From the NCBI GenBank assembly GCA_021234155.1, contig JAJEKV010000074.1:5194022-5258021 (forward strand): 64,000 nucleotides of DNA, read 5' to 3'. Position numbers and translations under genes: made by a program. Below are positions 32,782 through 45,019 of the stretch, in pieces. Source of the DNA: Isoetes taiwanensis (Eukaryota; Streptophyta; Lycopodiopsida; Isoetales; Isoetaceae). The notes beneath the pieces are model-generated. The model searched no databases. It worked only from the letters and a program-made list of their open reading frames with translations, and was not told where the DNA came from. Positions within the stretch are counted from its first letter, which is position 1, and each line of letters starts with the position of its first letter.

Positions 32782-35041
32782 CTAGCTCAAATAGATAGAG
32801 TCAAATAGATCGCGCTTAGGGAATATTAAGCAATCAAGCGCACGATCGATTACTTCTCTTAGGGGCTGTGGATGTGGGATAAATCGCATGCTTCCACTGA
32901 ATGCTTGATAATAATCCTCTAGGGTTGTAACAGTCTTTCGCATTTTTTGTAGTCCTAGGATGATGCCCTTGTCTTTCAAGCTCCTGGCAAACCATTCATT
33001 TTTCTGCGCAAGACCATTGGCAAATTCCACCGCATAGCGTCTCATCATGGGAAGCCCTTCTGCCAAAGGTGCCGGTTTTCTAATCAACTTCATGGCAAAA
33101 TTGGTAAGTTCTTCTTTGTTTTTCTGAAATACTGCTTCAAACTCTGTTTCGGACATATATTCTATTACTTTAGCTGCCAGACCTAGCGCTGCTTCTTGCT
33201 CCATCTCCATCTCTGTTGCCATATTATGCTGCATGGCTGTTTCTAATGCAGAAGGTAACGTTGCTGATATTTTTTTCTGTTGCAAATCAGTTGCATGTTC
33301 ATATACTCTTCTTAAGATTTTTGCTGCAGGAATTCTCAATTTAGGCGTATTTAACTGCTTGATAATATCATCCAGAGATTCGTCATTATGTTCCTCCTGA
33401 TAAGGTCCATGCCCTAAAATTTGCTTGCTGTTAGGGCTGCAAAGAGCAAGAAGATCAAGTGCTTCCCCAGCTTTAATGGCAACATCCAACTCTTCTTTTT
33501 CTGAACCTTGCAAGAACAGATATTTGAGAACCGGTACTATTTCACCCAAGTTGCCAATCCGTTCCCTGATTTCATCATCCAGTGCCAAACTAGTTAGCAG
33601 GTCTATGGCATAACTTTGTAGTTTTGGATGATGCTCTAGAATCGCTTGAAGATTCCTGCGAATACGAGAAGTTTTACCAATATCCTTTCTTAGACAAACA
33701 CCCGCATCTTCAGGTGTGGAAGCAATAGCTTTTAGTAGCTCTAAAGATTTCAGAATTATGTCACATTCCTGACAATCCTCTCGACAATCCCCTGGACAGT
33801 GCTCTTTTATGAAGGATACTAGTTGTACATTGAGGCCCCTTGATCTTCCAATGTTCAAACAGTTCTTAGGATCTTTTGAAAGTTGTAGAAGTATGTCGAG
33901 CCCCAAGACCTTAAGCTCAATGGCCACTGCCATGGAGGTTGGATCATTGTCAAAGCCATCATCTGAAAGCAAAGAAATAACACCCTCTACAGCCCCTGCT
34001 GTTGATGCAATTCTAAAGTAGTAATCACTGAAATGATCTGTAAGTTCCTTTACAATCCGGGCTGCGGCCCTTCTCACCTCCCTTCCCTTTTTATCCTTCC
34101 TAGTAATCATCACCAACAGGCTCTCCAGTGCACCAGGTGTGCTGCTTATTTTACTTAGACTTTTTGCATATAGTCTATCTTTCTCTTCCACAAATATTTT
34201 CAGAATAACCACACCTCCTTGCTGTTCTTTTGCATCATCAGACTGAAGCTTTTTTATGGAAAATTCAACTAGGTCCTTGTCCAGACCTGCAAACGTATTC
34301 CCATTAAGACAATCATTGTAAACTTCATAAAAGAACTCCTCCACCATTTTGAAGTGATTTGATTTTAGTTTCCTCTCTGCAGTAACATTTTGGAACAGTT
34401 TTTGCCAAGAGAGCATATATGTCCAGTAAGACCTCTCTATCAAAAAGATGGATGCTTCAACAAGGATCATTGCATAGAATAAATATGCAGCATTGGCCAG
34501 ATTTTGCATCTTAACCTCACCATTAAAATTATGTTGAATCAGTCTAAGCAGAGAGAATGCAATACTGACCAAAGCAGATAGCACCTCCAGATGGCGAAGA
34601 AGCAAGCGTATATAAGCCCCACAAGGATGACATCTGAGTTTTAGCATGCTTGAGCATGGCCTCTTTAGGTCTGCTAAAAATTCTTATGCCCTCTGTCAAA
34701 AGCAATCCATTGATGCCCCAGAAATCTATAAACTGTAAATCACCTCCCATTCCCCCTATCAGGACTACAGTGGCCCAAATGAAGGCTAATTTTCCAAAAG
34801 CACTTGCTATTTTTTGGAGAACCACCAGTCTGACTGCAAGCAAAGTGAGCTTTTGCCCAGGAGCTTGGTATTTTTTATCTTCAGGTTGCATGTTTTTGGA
34901 GGATGGATCCGCTGCTTCAAATTGAGGGGCAGAAGGACTCTGGGGAGTTTGCGAGGTCCCGAGCAGTGACTCATGCTGAAAAAGAGCAGGTATGTTTGCT
35001 TCAAGGTCGACCTGCTGGGGATCGAAGCTCTTTCCCTCCAT
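32782..35041 (-). CDS. ARM-repeat membrane protein, BLE2-like, with one apparent frameshift
   Basis: This is the best host gene in the window. The start at 35041 opens a 5' frame to 34544: an acidic, Ser/Pro-rich head, then hydrophobic segments LTLLAVRLVVLQKIASAFG and LAFIWATVVLIGGMGG, ending LLLTEGIRIFSRP. The second frame (34647-32782) continues with hydrophobic LEVLSALVSIAFSLLRLI and AAYLFYAMILVEASIFLIE, then about 500 residues of paired amphipathic helices (ARM/HEAT-type). Examples are REVRRAAARIVKELTDHF and LQSYAIDLLTSLAL, with a C-terminal FPKRDLFDSIYLS. N-terminal membrane segments plus a C-terminal ARM body and the EGTRIFSR-like motif match plant BLE2-like proteins. Their biochemical role is not established. 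The two frames overlap by about 100 bases and no intron can join them, so a 1-base lesion lies at about 34560-34645. Whether this is a real mutation or a sequencing error is open. Family name from memory. Confidence 0.7.
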
Positions 35042-35044
35042 CGA

Positions 35045-37315
35045 TGCCTCAGATTTGAGAAGAAAGCTATCAACTATGAACTATGGACAATTCCTAGAAT
35101 TGTCAACATTGAGGGCCCTTATTTTTCACATTCTTTTACTAGGCTGTACCATCAAACAGTTGTAGGTAAGCTGGCCTTGCTTCTAGAATATTGAGTCTAT
35201 AACTTCAGCTTCAGTGCGCCAGAAGTTAAATGGAGATAAACTGTTTACCTTTGTCAGCTATGTGGGACACATCATGATATTTTACCATCAATCACGGCAA
35301 GACTTCAGACCAACATTATTATCCTGCGTTGATTCGTTTTGTCTTTGGACCTATAAAACATTTGTGCTAACATGTTTTCAAACTAATGATCATTAATCCT
35401 CATTTGCATTACGTCATGGTCATGAGTGTGTATACTTGCACATGACTAGAATAATATTATATCATGTTTCGCCCATCTGAATGGTGGTTCAACTAGAAGT
35501 ATTTCTAGCTGTTGTTTTGTTGGCTAGTGCAGGAGGTGCATCCCTAGTACGCAATGCAATAGAGGAAGTTCTAGAACCAACCTTGTTTGCAAATTGCAGC
35601 ACATGCATATCATTGTTGCAATAGAAGAAGCATCAATTTTTAAATCAATGGAGAATGTTCTTAACACTCCTCTCTTAGAAATCCTAACCATGTGTATTAA
35701 AAAAGTAGCATGCCTTTGTGGGTTCGCTATAGAATTCTAGAACGGGCTGGATCTTTCTTCAAGCCAGGTTGGATTTGGTCAGAAATTTGGTGAGAGACCC
35801 ACGATCCCATACCTGGGGATTGTTGGTGACACATTGAGGTGCACTCTTCTCTAAAAAGTTAAAACGAATTGTGTGTGAATGACCGTAATAAATCACATGT
35901 AATATTATATGGATGAGCAATGTGAACAGGAACATCTTAGAGACTCGATGCTATCTTATCAAACCATATATAAATCATACATCCAATTTAAATTTTTTTT
36001 TTTTCGATAGCTAATTTTTCTGGGTTCTGCCTTAGGCGAGCCCAACACGTGTGAATATTTTGGGTGCACTTTCTTCGGCTGCAAGCAAGCCCTGAATTAT
36101 TATCACTCATATATAAAATGGATGTTGCTTTTCTATCTATTTGATATGAATTGACATTTGGCCAATCTCTCCGTGTCGACGCGTGTATTCTAAAAAGCTA
36201 ACCCCAGACCGCACTTACGGCAGCCGAAATTATCCTCTGCTGCCATGGCCTTTCTGTGAGATAGCTTTGATTTCATTCCCCTGGCATCCAAGAGCAGCAG
36301 CTAGATTCAGCATGTCAATCCATCTTCCAAAAGGATATATAGATGATCCCTTACTCCAATCTAACTTCCAATTGGCGCAGTAGGCAAGGACGACAGTGCT
36401 TCTGCACCCAAATAAAATTCATCAGTATCTGGAAGATCCGGAAAAGCTCGGCCTTTTCCTGTATGGTCTTTCTTATGCAACACATGGCTTGGGTTATGCG
36501 GCTCGCCCAAATCTTCAAGAACAGGCTGAGCCTTTAGAGCACCAAACTGGGCCACTTAATGATGATAAGATCTTGATGGATCGTCGAAAGTTAATACCTA
36601 GTTTTTTGTTCTCAGTTCCGCTCCCAATAAACAGGATGATTTGTATCAAAAAAGAGAGAGCTGAGGCAGACATTATTTGTTCCAATCCAATGTCTAAAAG
36701 TTCTTAATTTTTTTGTCATAACAGCAAATGGGTTTAACCTGTAAAATCGGACCCCCTGCACCATAGATGCACAACAGCAAAGAAAATTCGCCAAAAAAAT
36801 TCGGCCCATCCTTGCCAAAAGAAGAGTAAATTTTATTCGTTCTTTACCATTCTTGCATGCTTGCTCGACCAATCGATTCTTGATGGGTGTTTTGGAATCT
36901 GCCATATCAACGCTGCGCTGCAGATCTCTGAGACTGGTGTAGGCAGCATAGGTCTGATCAAATGAAATGGCTAGTCACTTGAATCGCATGAATTTGCCAG
37001 CTAAATCTTACATTTGATCAAAGGCTTCCGAAATTCAAACAAAGGGAAAAAAGAGAGCGTATTTGTAAAGGCTTAGCTGGTGCCAGCTGTCCACCTTCAC
37101 ACACATATTACGGGCTTTCTTAAGTTGGCCTGTAACTCTGTTGATGCATAGTACCTTTGTAGACTTCTTAAGTAGCAAATTGTACCAAAGCAATAAACTC
37201 CCAAAGTATTACATAACCTTTATAATTCAAGAATTGGAGACTAAGTTACTATCAACACTAGCAATCCTTAAATAATGGACACTCAATTTTCACATCCTTA
37301 GAGAATATGGACAGC
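35045..37315. other. Upstream intergenic region of the ARM-repeat gene
   Basis: No convincing gene. A weak TATA-like TTATAGA on the minus strand lies about 150 bases before the start at 35041. A frame at 36396-36707 (plus) reads HQYLEDPEKLGLFLYGLSY and continues protein-like for about 60 residues. It may be a gene fragment, but I cannot name it. Confidence 0.3.
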
Positions 37316-37318
37316 GAG

Positions 37319-37464
37319 CAACGAGAAGGTTTAGTTGGGAAAATTATGAAAGACACCATGCCTTTTACTAAAGGGAACGAAAAATAGCAATCAACGAGAA
37401 GGTTTAGTTGGGAAAATTATGAAAGACACCATGCCTTTTACTAAAGGGAACGAAAAATAGCAAT
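37319..37464. repeat. 73-bp perfect tandem duplication
   Basis: CAACGAGAAGGTTTAGTTGG and the following bases to AAAAATAGCAAT are repeated at 37319 and 37392 with no difference that I can see. It lies about 80 bases left of the hAT element. Perfect identity suggests a recent duplication. Confidence 0.9.
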
Positions 37465-37547
37465 ATATGAAAGCCACAGAATGGAAAGTCAGGACCCTAT
37501 TAACACAATTAGAATGTTATCTCCAAAACAAAACTTACATGTTTTAC

Positions 37548-37590
37548 TAGTGTTGGGTATATGGGCGAATATTCGCCAAAAGGCTAATAA
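37548..37590. repeat. hAT left terminus and subterminal palindrome
   Basis: TAGTGTTGGGTATAT is followed by the perfect 14-bp palindrome GGCGAATATTCGCC at 37564-37577 and then AAAAGGCTAATAA. In hAT elements such subterminal words bind the transposase BED zinc finger; that role here is inference. Confidence 0.7.
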
Positions 37591-37679
37591 TTTCAATTTA
37601 AAAAAAAACTCCCACGAATGTTAAGTAGGATGAAAAAAATAAAAATAATTTTTTTTTCGCAAGATTTGGGTAGATCCTC

Positions 37680-38550
37680 CCGCCACCAAGCTTAGTTTCG
37701 TCACTCCTACGAAACATGCCGGAGGCTATGTCGCCAGATTTAGATGTCGTTTAGGATCCATGACTCTACATTCGCCATTATCTTATCTTTTTTTCATATC
37801 TTGTTAACGTAAGTACAAAGAGTTTCTTTTGTCATTGATTGAAGCTTCGGAAAGAAACGTTTTACTCTAAGCTTTTTGCCAGGAATTCACTGGAATCTAA
37901 ATAGCAAGGTACTTATAAGTAAGCCTTTGCCAAAAAAATACTATTTAGAGATCGGTTGATTTTTTTTTGTCATCGGTTTATTTTTGTCATCGGTTGATTT
38001 TCTTGTAGTCTCTTGTTAAAAACATAAGCTTTGAGGAAGCCGACTCTACTTTGAAAGGAGCTAATGGAGGAGAGGACCCATTGAGGTATCATTTTTGCTT
38101 GTATAGTTGCGCCACCAATTTTGTTTATCTATCTTATGACCTTTTGCCTTCTTTGTGCTGATCTTTGCTATTCTTTTGCCTTCTCATGTGCTGATCTATG
38201 CTATTCATATATTAGATTCATTAGGGAGAATCCTCTCATATTCAGCATTTGAAGGTTGAAGCCCGATTGTGAACATAGAGTAAGTGCATTCTACTTCATA
38301 GAATAAGTGCATTCTTCTTCATTGTAGGCATATAAACAATTAGATTTGTCATTTGAATTCAAAACGACTTTATGCATGTTATTTAGAATGCATATCAAGA
38401 AATGGACAAGACATTTGTATTTGCTATACCTCAATGATTAAAATACGGTCTTATGGGATCTGGTTGTATTCAAAGCATGTTATAAACTATTTATCATGCA
38501 TTATAATGAAATCTGAATTTCTACTTTGATATTATCTTTTTTGCGTTGTA
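37680..38550. other. hAT 5' non-coding segment
   Basis: Between the left terminus and the transposase start I see no coding. 38120-38200 has repeated CTTCTCATGTGCTGATC-like phrases, and TTGCGTTGTAG just before 38551 would be a plausible acceptor for a leader intron ahead of the start codon. Confidence 0.35.
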
Positions 38551-38553
38551 GAT

Positions 38554-41275
38554 ATGGACAAGAAGCATACATCAAGAGGCATCCTTGCATACTTTAATGG
38601 CTCTAAGAGAAAACCTTCTAATTTAAACATGCTTGATTCTATATTGGAGGAAGACTGTGAATCTCATAGAGTTGAGATTGAGGTTGATATTGTTGGAGAA
38701 ACTCCCATTCAAATTGAAGAAAATCCTAATGAGTGCATGACGATACAAATTGAGGAACAAGGTGTCAAGAGAAGGGGAGAAAATAAGAGGAAGCATGGTA
38801 GAAAAGGATGGGAGGCTGGTGAAAGAGATTTTCAGCCCACTTGGGCAGAATTATATCCCTGCATAGAAAGGCATGAGGAAGAGATAGGTGGAAGATTGAG
38901 AATTCTAGCTCGTTGTGTTGTTTGTTCATGGAAGAAGGGACTGCCTCATACAATGCAGCCAAAGTTGGATACAATTGAGAAGCACTTGGGGAAAATATAT
39001 GAAAAGAAGATTGTGGATGGAAAAGAGGAAGGCATCATAAGATGGAAGACAGCAGCAGATTGCATGCATATTAGAAATGAAGAGGCCTATAAAAAGCATA
39101 TTTGGGTTGAGGAAACACGAGAGAAATACTCAATTCCTAGCTTGCATAGGAAATCATTGGAGAAGCAAATGAGGAGCAAACTTTTACAAGTACAAACAGT
39201 CTTTCACTTGTTGAGGAGGGGACGACCTATGTTAGACTATGAATTTGCAAAGGCATTTTTAGTTGCAATTGGTATGTCGGAGTTGCCTTCATCGCATTGG
39301 ACAAGGTTAAGTGGTTGGGAGTTTGGTAAAGCAACATCAAAGATGACTTGATAGAAACCATAAAGAGATGTGAGTTTTTTGCAATATCTTTGGACGAAGC
39401 AAGTGCGAAAGACCTCTCCTCTTGGGTTTCAATGACTATATATTGTGTGAATGGACATGTGCGGCAATCACACTATGTTGCTGATTAAGAAGATGCTAAA
39501 GATGCTACAGCTTTAAGCTTGTTTGAGATAGTGAAAAGAAAATCTTGTTCTTGAGCTAGAATTGTCACTTGAAGACATTGCCAAGAAACTTGTATGCATT
39601 GGAGTAGATGGATGCTCCGTCATGCAAGGACATCGAACTGGACTATGTGTAAGGATTCAAACAACATTGGCGCCTTATGCATTGGCCATCCATTGCATGG
39701 CTCATCGAATGGATTTGGCATATAAAATTGTGGATAACTTCAAATGCATAGAGAACATTGAAGGGCTTGTAAGTTCTTGCAATGAGTTTTTTGCTTGATC
39801 CAAAAAGGTAATGTTGTTGAGTCCATGTTCACTTTTAGTTTATTGGGTTTTGATTTTATACTTTTTTATCATGTTATGTGTGGCAGGTACTTACAATTCC
39901 AAGATATGTCCAAAGGATTGACAAAAGGCAAGAAACTTATGAAGACTGTGAATACAAGATGGATATCTCTCTATTATCCAGCAAAGCGCCTTTTTGAAGA
40001 ATATCCTGCACTCATCGGTTTGATGGATAAGTTAGTGAATGAGGGGGATACAGACAAGGCAAGTGATCTTTTAGTTCGCCTCACAGATGTGGAGACGTTG
40101 TTTACGCTGGCTGGTAATGCCTTTATCCTAAAAAAAATGTTATTTTCCTTCTACTTGCATTTGGACATCTTATTTTATCATAAAAGGAATTGCTGCATAA
40201 TGCTTGCAAGTTTATGATGGCTCAAATACTACTGTTTATACTCTTCTGTATTAGATGTACCATACAATAGACTTAAGTTTCCAGCATGGTACAACTTTCT
40301 CAATATCGAAGGCGTCAGTCCAAAGAGTCCTTTAACGTATAATAATAAAGGAATTATTTGTATGAAAGTGCGTTCACGATTGGTCCAGGTAAATCTTTAT
40401 GTTGTCTATTAGTAGGATTCTGATTTCAAAATGTCTTATATGTTCACATTGCAGATGTATTCTCCAAAACGTAGAATTCGTGGACGGCTTGTAAGGAGGG
40501 CACCTGCTTCTAAGGCTGATCTAGAAAACATTATAACAAAGGTAAGAGAAAATCTGAAGGATGTGGCTGCAGCAGTTTCTAAGGAAATTAGAGAACGTTT
40601 TTCCACGAGATGAGCTCTTGGAAAGCTCTTGCCATAGTCCACCCGATTTTGGAGAAGGAATAGAGAGTTAGAAAAACCTGCAGAGGAGAAGGATAGAGGT
40701 AACAAAGTTCAAGGGGAGAATTTTAAGGCAAGGTTGAAGCTTCTTCGATCATTTTTGTAAATCAACATCTCAAAATGGCATGGCAGAGATTAATGGCATT
40801 TTGAATAGAAAGAAATTGAATGAACAATCTGTTTGTTTTGGCGCAACTATGTGGGCACAATGTGACAAACTTTTCGATGTCAATTCAAGGAACCAAGAAT
40901 CATTACAAAGCTTTGGACAATTCTTGGCAATAGTCAAGTGCTTTCTGAGCGCATGTCAGAGTATTTTAGGCTTGCCGATCTTTGCCAAGCGTTGATTCTT
41001 GGATCCGTGGAAGATGAACGAACATTCAGTGCATTGGGAATTCTTAAGAACAAGGTACGTAACGGTGACAAAGAAATTTAGATACCAGCCTTCGTGTCTA
41101 TTCTTGTAAGTATGAAGACTCCAATTTTCCTTATGAAAATGCATTGGCCATATGGGAATCATCACTTGATAGAAGAAACCGTAAGGAGAAAAAGAAATGT
41201 GTGACTATGCAAGATGTTCCAGCTGTGATTACATTTCAGGAAGAAGAAATCTTGGATGGTTGGCAAACGTAAGTA
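38554..41275 (+). pseudogene. hAT transposase, intron-containing, broken
   Basis: The transposase would cut and paste the surrounding element. The first frame (38554-39351) opens MDKKHTSRGILAYFNGSKRK, passes an Arg/Lys-rich stretch and a C-x2-C zinc-binding-like CVVCSWKKG with LDTIEKHLGK. A frame change near 39335 leads to DDLIETIKRCEFFAISLDEASA (first Asp box), a stop at about 39487, then KKLVCIGVDGCSVMQGHRTG (second Asp box) and AIHCMAHRMDLAYK. A TGA at about 39796 precedes an intron (AAAAG/GTAATG to TGTGTGGCAG). The next exon reads GKKLMKTVNTRWISLYYPAK to 40114. After further intron sequence come 40440-40613 and, at about 41000-41060, LGSVEDERTFSALGILKNKV, the hAT dimerisation block with the catalytic Glu. 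At least four lesions exist. Confidence 0.8.
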
Positions 41276-41279
41276 CTTT

Positions 41280-43115
41280 AATCATCTGCTCTACTCCTTC
41301 TTAGTAACTAGTACTACTTGATTCAGGGATACATAGCTGCAGTAATGGATGTTTACAATTTAAAACCATCATCAGCAGTAGATGTTTGCAATTTAAACCC
41401 ATCATCAAAAGCACACAAGCAGAATTGCTTGCAATATTTTGTCATTAGATTTTTCTTACAAGAAATGATATGTGTACAAAACAGGAGTCCTTTTTGTGCT
41501 GCAACTTATATGTGGTCTGCAAGTTTATGTTAGGTTTCTCTTAAAACATAATACCAGTTTTAATTTTAAGGATGCTTATTCTGTGTTATCTACTGTTAAA
41601 GAATGCTATATGTAATGGTGTTGGGTTGCTTAAGAATATGACGAATGTATAATGTCTTTGAAAATTCTGTACACATTTTGGTTAAATGGGCAAGATTGAA
41701 GTCTATGCTGCCAGAATCTTGATATATATACCTTAGAGGCAGAGAATGATTTTGTAGCCTACAGTAGGAATTGAAACAGAGAGTTACGTGTGAATATAAG
41801 CCTTCAATTTAGATCTGCTATAGTGTTGTCGGTGATACGTTACCGTTTCTACTTTGATCATTTTTATTACCCTAAGAACCAAAGAAATCTATGCATGAAA
41901 AGCCTAGTTGAAAAGAAACTGCAGCGAAATTGAAGAGCTGATCTGCCTTTTTTAGTGTTTGCTTTTATAAAGCCCGAAGCGAGTGTTTCTAAGGCTAATC
42001 CGACTTTGTAGCTGCTTGCTATTGCAATGCAAATGCATTTTGATAAAAGCCCGAAGTAGTGTCTCTAGTAGATGCATGGATGCCGTGAATAGCATAAGCA
42101 AATGAACCCATCATGCTTATACACAAAAATAAATAAATATCATTGCTCCAATGCCAAGACAATGCTTCCGATATAAAAGGAGAGGGCGTTTTTTATATGC
42201 CTTCAAGTAAAAATAGTGGCCAAACAATTCTATGCTACGTTTTGCATTCGACAAATGCATATATATGGTGTGATGATGTAGCCGCTTCCAAAAGAAAAAT
42301 ATACCCAATTAATGATTTAAATATCTTACATGGACTTAACTATTTTGTTTTCTATCTTGTAGTCACGTGGTTAGATAGAACTTGTGCATAACTACCATGT
42401 TATGTAGTGCAAATCCCAACCAAATCGCATGGAGTTGAAAATCTTTTATCTTTATTATGGAAATGGAAAAGACATTATTCAAGTCTGAAGAGTCTTAGCA
42501 TATAGGATTACATGACATCGTGCTCTATTTATTTGCTTTGGGGTTTAAGTTCGTGTCCCATATTTTAAGGTTTCTTATATATTTATTTTTAACCATGATG
42601 TATCATGCCTACACCAAATGCATGCCTGATAATAAGAATCCCCACTAGATGGTAAAGCAGTAATGATCGAACTAAATGCCTAAGCCATTTCTAAATTAAA
42701 CATGTTAATAATGGGTCTCAATGTGGGTTGATATACTTTATATATTGGTATATTGAATTCATTATACCGGTTGCCCTCATGTTTTATTTAAGGCTCATGA
42801 CTCATAATCCAACATGCACCCCAGTGTGTTTTGTCAACTTGTCGTGAGCATGACCCTAGGTTCGTAATAATCTCAATTGTTCCTACTAGCATTGATGCCT
42901 TGCAATTCGTTGAATAAGGCATGTTTTAGGTAAATAGTAATCTTATACACATCATAGACTTATAGCACAACATCTAAATAATGGACATCCCAAAGTTTTT
43001 TCTTGGCATTTACTAAGGTTGCAACAATGTGTCTTTTGTGTTGAAAAGAAAATCTCCCTATAGATTATCGGTGTGCTTACAAAACATTTGTTTCAACAAT
43101 CACTTGAAGCACTTT
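41280..43115. other. hAT 3' non-coding segment
   Basis: Nearly 1.9 kb without a supported gene lies between the transposase end and the right terminus. Phrases AAAGCCCGAAG with GTGTTTCTA or GTGTCTCTA recur at about 41970 and 42048. The length is unusual for a simple hAT and may hide a nested insertion, but no TSD is evident. Confidence 0.35.
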
Positions 43116-43117
43116 CT

Positions 43118-43270
43118 ATGAATATTAGCCTTTTATAAAGATTCGCCTCATGAACTACAAAATTTTTGGATATTGGTTGAACTTTCGCCAAATTTGTTAC
43201 CCTTGTTTGAGAAATATTCGCTAGAATTTTTACGTCTCCCAAGACTAGAAAAAAATTAGACACAACACTA
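43118..43270. repeat. hAT right terminus with subterminal words
   Basis: This end has AATATTAGCCTTTT (inverse of the left AAAAGGCTAAT), GATTCGCC, CTTTCGCC and AATATTCGCTAG, then the terminal CAACACTA. The words mirror the left end and support the assignment of both termini to one element. Confidence 0.65.
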
Positions 43271-43329
43271 ATGTTTTACACTTGGGAAACACATTTCACA
43301 CTGCCTCCTCAAAAGTTAATGCATTGTAA

Positions 43330-43560
43330 GGGCAATTGCACTCATCCAGGAAGGAACCTTGCTACATAACATTTTAGATAAGGACTTAAGGCCAAACCAT
43401 ATATGAGCCAAAATAATAGTAGTTTTGAGATCGATGCAGGATGCAAGAGCAGTACTTGCACTCACCCAAGAAGGAACCTTGCTACATAACATTCTAAACA
43501 AGGAACAAAGCATATACGAGCCAATATAATAAAAGTTTTGAGAAACAAAAACTATGTAAG
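43330..43560. repeat. 120-bp tandem repeat pair next to the hAT element
   Basis: TGCACTCATCCAGGAAGGAACC at 43337 recurs as TGCACTCACCCAAGAAGGAACC at 43457. Both are followed by TTGCTACATAACATT, then a GAGCCAAAATAATA or GAGCCAATATAATA word and AGTTTTGAGA. Divergence is about one base in ten. It starts about 60 bases outside the hAT right end. Confidence 0.75.
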
Positions 43561-43904
43561 TTCCACTATTCGACCTTCCACTGCAAGTACAGTCACAATG
43601 GAAGTGACAAGAGCAATAATCTTATGATGTATTATATGGGCAAATTAACGCAAGGCAGTAGCGCGGGTTCAAATCCCGTATGTTCTCAAACTAATATATA
43701 GCCCGAGTAGGATTTTAGCATGTAAGCGGGCAAAGACAAGAAGGTTTGGGAAAGAGGAATGTTCACGGGGACCGCCGCAATAAATTTCTTGTATATATTA
43801 TAATAATGTTATAGTGTATATAATGGACCACACATTCAAAGGCCGAGATTTATCGCATGACTTCCCACCATCGTGATGGGTCATGCTTTGATCTCTTAAG
43901 GGGG

Positions 43905-44055
43905 AAAGGGAGGACGAAAGGGGAAAAGTGAAGGGCAAAAATGCACAAGGAAAAGCGAAAGAGGAAAAGGGAAAAAGGGCAATGGGAAAAGCGGAAGAGG
44001 GAAAGGGTGGAAAAAGAAGGAAAATGAAAGGGAAAAAGGGGAATAAGAAAACGAA
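43905..44055 (+). repeat. Polypurine tract
   Basis: About 150 bases of almost pure purine (GGAAAAG, GAAAGGG, GGGAAAAAGG units). Open frames on both strands here are compositional. Such a tract may be the polypurine tract of an old retroelement or a simple low-complexity region; no LTR is visible beside it. Confidence 0.6.
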
Positions 44056-44149
44056 CCCCCAAGATGTTATGTCCAAATTGATTTCTCCAAGCCAATCCCA
44101 ACCTCTCTTCCTTTCATTGACTTCTTTGGATCAAAAGCTACTCTGCAAT

Positions 44150-44990
44150 TAAGATGGGTTGGTCTACCAAATTTTTGCCATAGATGCAACTCAAGGCATT
44201 TGCTATTCTATTACAAGAGACAGGTTTTGGCCTCTTCAACATTCTACCATGAGCGCCATCTCCACTATATCTGCAAGGTGCACCACATGGATGATGTTAG
44301 GTATCCCTGTTCTTGCACTTTGCCATGGGGAATCTCTCGGTGTTTGAAACGATGTTGGAAGAGCATTGCACTACATGGTTTGCCCGTTTGGTGGCAAACA
44401 GCGAGCACTACCTAATGCTTGCCGGTTAGATCACGAGCTTTTGCAACAATATCTCAATGGTCATTTTTCTCAAAAGATATCGGACGCATTACTTTGGCCC
44501 AAGTGGCGGGTCATTATCATGCACACATAAATCCCACCTTGGCACCGGGGCCCCAAGCTTATTTGCTTGCTTCATTGTCGAGAACAAGCTTGTAGCTATT
44601 GCATCAATTCGCCTGGTCCCCACAAAGCTCTGGGGTGAGACAAGTAGATGGGAGCGGCCGCAATTGCCGCGGAAGCTATGTGCTGTTGCCGGTTATAGGT
44701 TATTGAAGATGAAAGCCATACTCTTAAAGGTTGCCCGCTTTTGAGATAGTCCGGAATCATTTTTGACCTTAGCATTCCATTCTACGCTTCCACAACTTCT
44801 CAGAGCACCATCTATGCATGACTTGGCATTATACATACTTGAGGTTCTAGATAAACGTCTGCAATTACTAAGCCCTCAGTAGTCATTATCTCTGCTTGTC
44901 TAGTATCATATCATTACTGCAAAGGTTCTTCCCTTGAAAACCTTTCGAGGCAGAGGTTTTTTAATCCTAGTAGTAATGATTTTACTAGCC
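44150..44990. other. Open frames without recognised function
   Basis: Plus-strand frames at 44159-44744 look moderately protein-like (for example VAIASIRLVPTKLWGETSR) but have no domain. The GC content rises around 44510-44700. It may be a decayed element. Nothing more can be said. Confidence 0.2.
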
Positions 44991-45019
44991 CATTGTATGG
45001 GTCCCATGACCTATTGGTC

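Larger units (their letters stand above)
37548..43270 (+). mobile_element. Complete hAT-type DNA transposon, 5.7 kb
   Basis: The left end begins TAGTGTTGGGTATAT at 37548. The right end finishes CAACACTA at 43270, the exact inverse of TAGTGTTG. Both are bordered by the direct repeat ATGTTTTAC (37539-37547 and 43271-43279), a 9-bp match; hAT elements normally duplicate 8 bp, so one base may be chance. The transposase inside reads left to right and carries hAT motifs. Subterminal words ATTCGCC/GGCGAAT cluster at both ends. The 3' non-coding part (41280-43270) is long. The coding sequence is broken, so this copy cannot supply its own transposase. Confidence 0.85.

Noticed and set aside
43655-43690. 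tRNA-like T-arm (GCGGGTTCAAATCCCGT)
   Set aside because: The 5-bp stem and 7-base loop fit a T-arm, but no matching acceptor strand, D-arm or anticodon arm is found in the 70 bases upstream. I treat it as chance or a small fossil.
43798-44152. Phe-rich (minus) and Lys/Gly-rich (plus) frames
   Set aside because: Both arise from the polypurine tract at 43905-44055.
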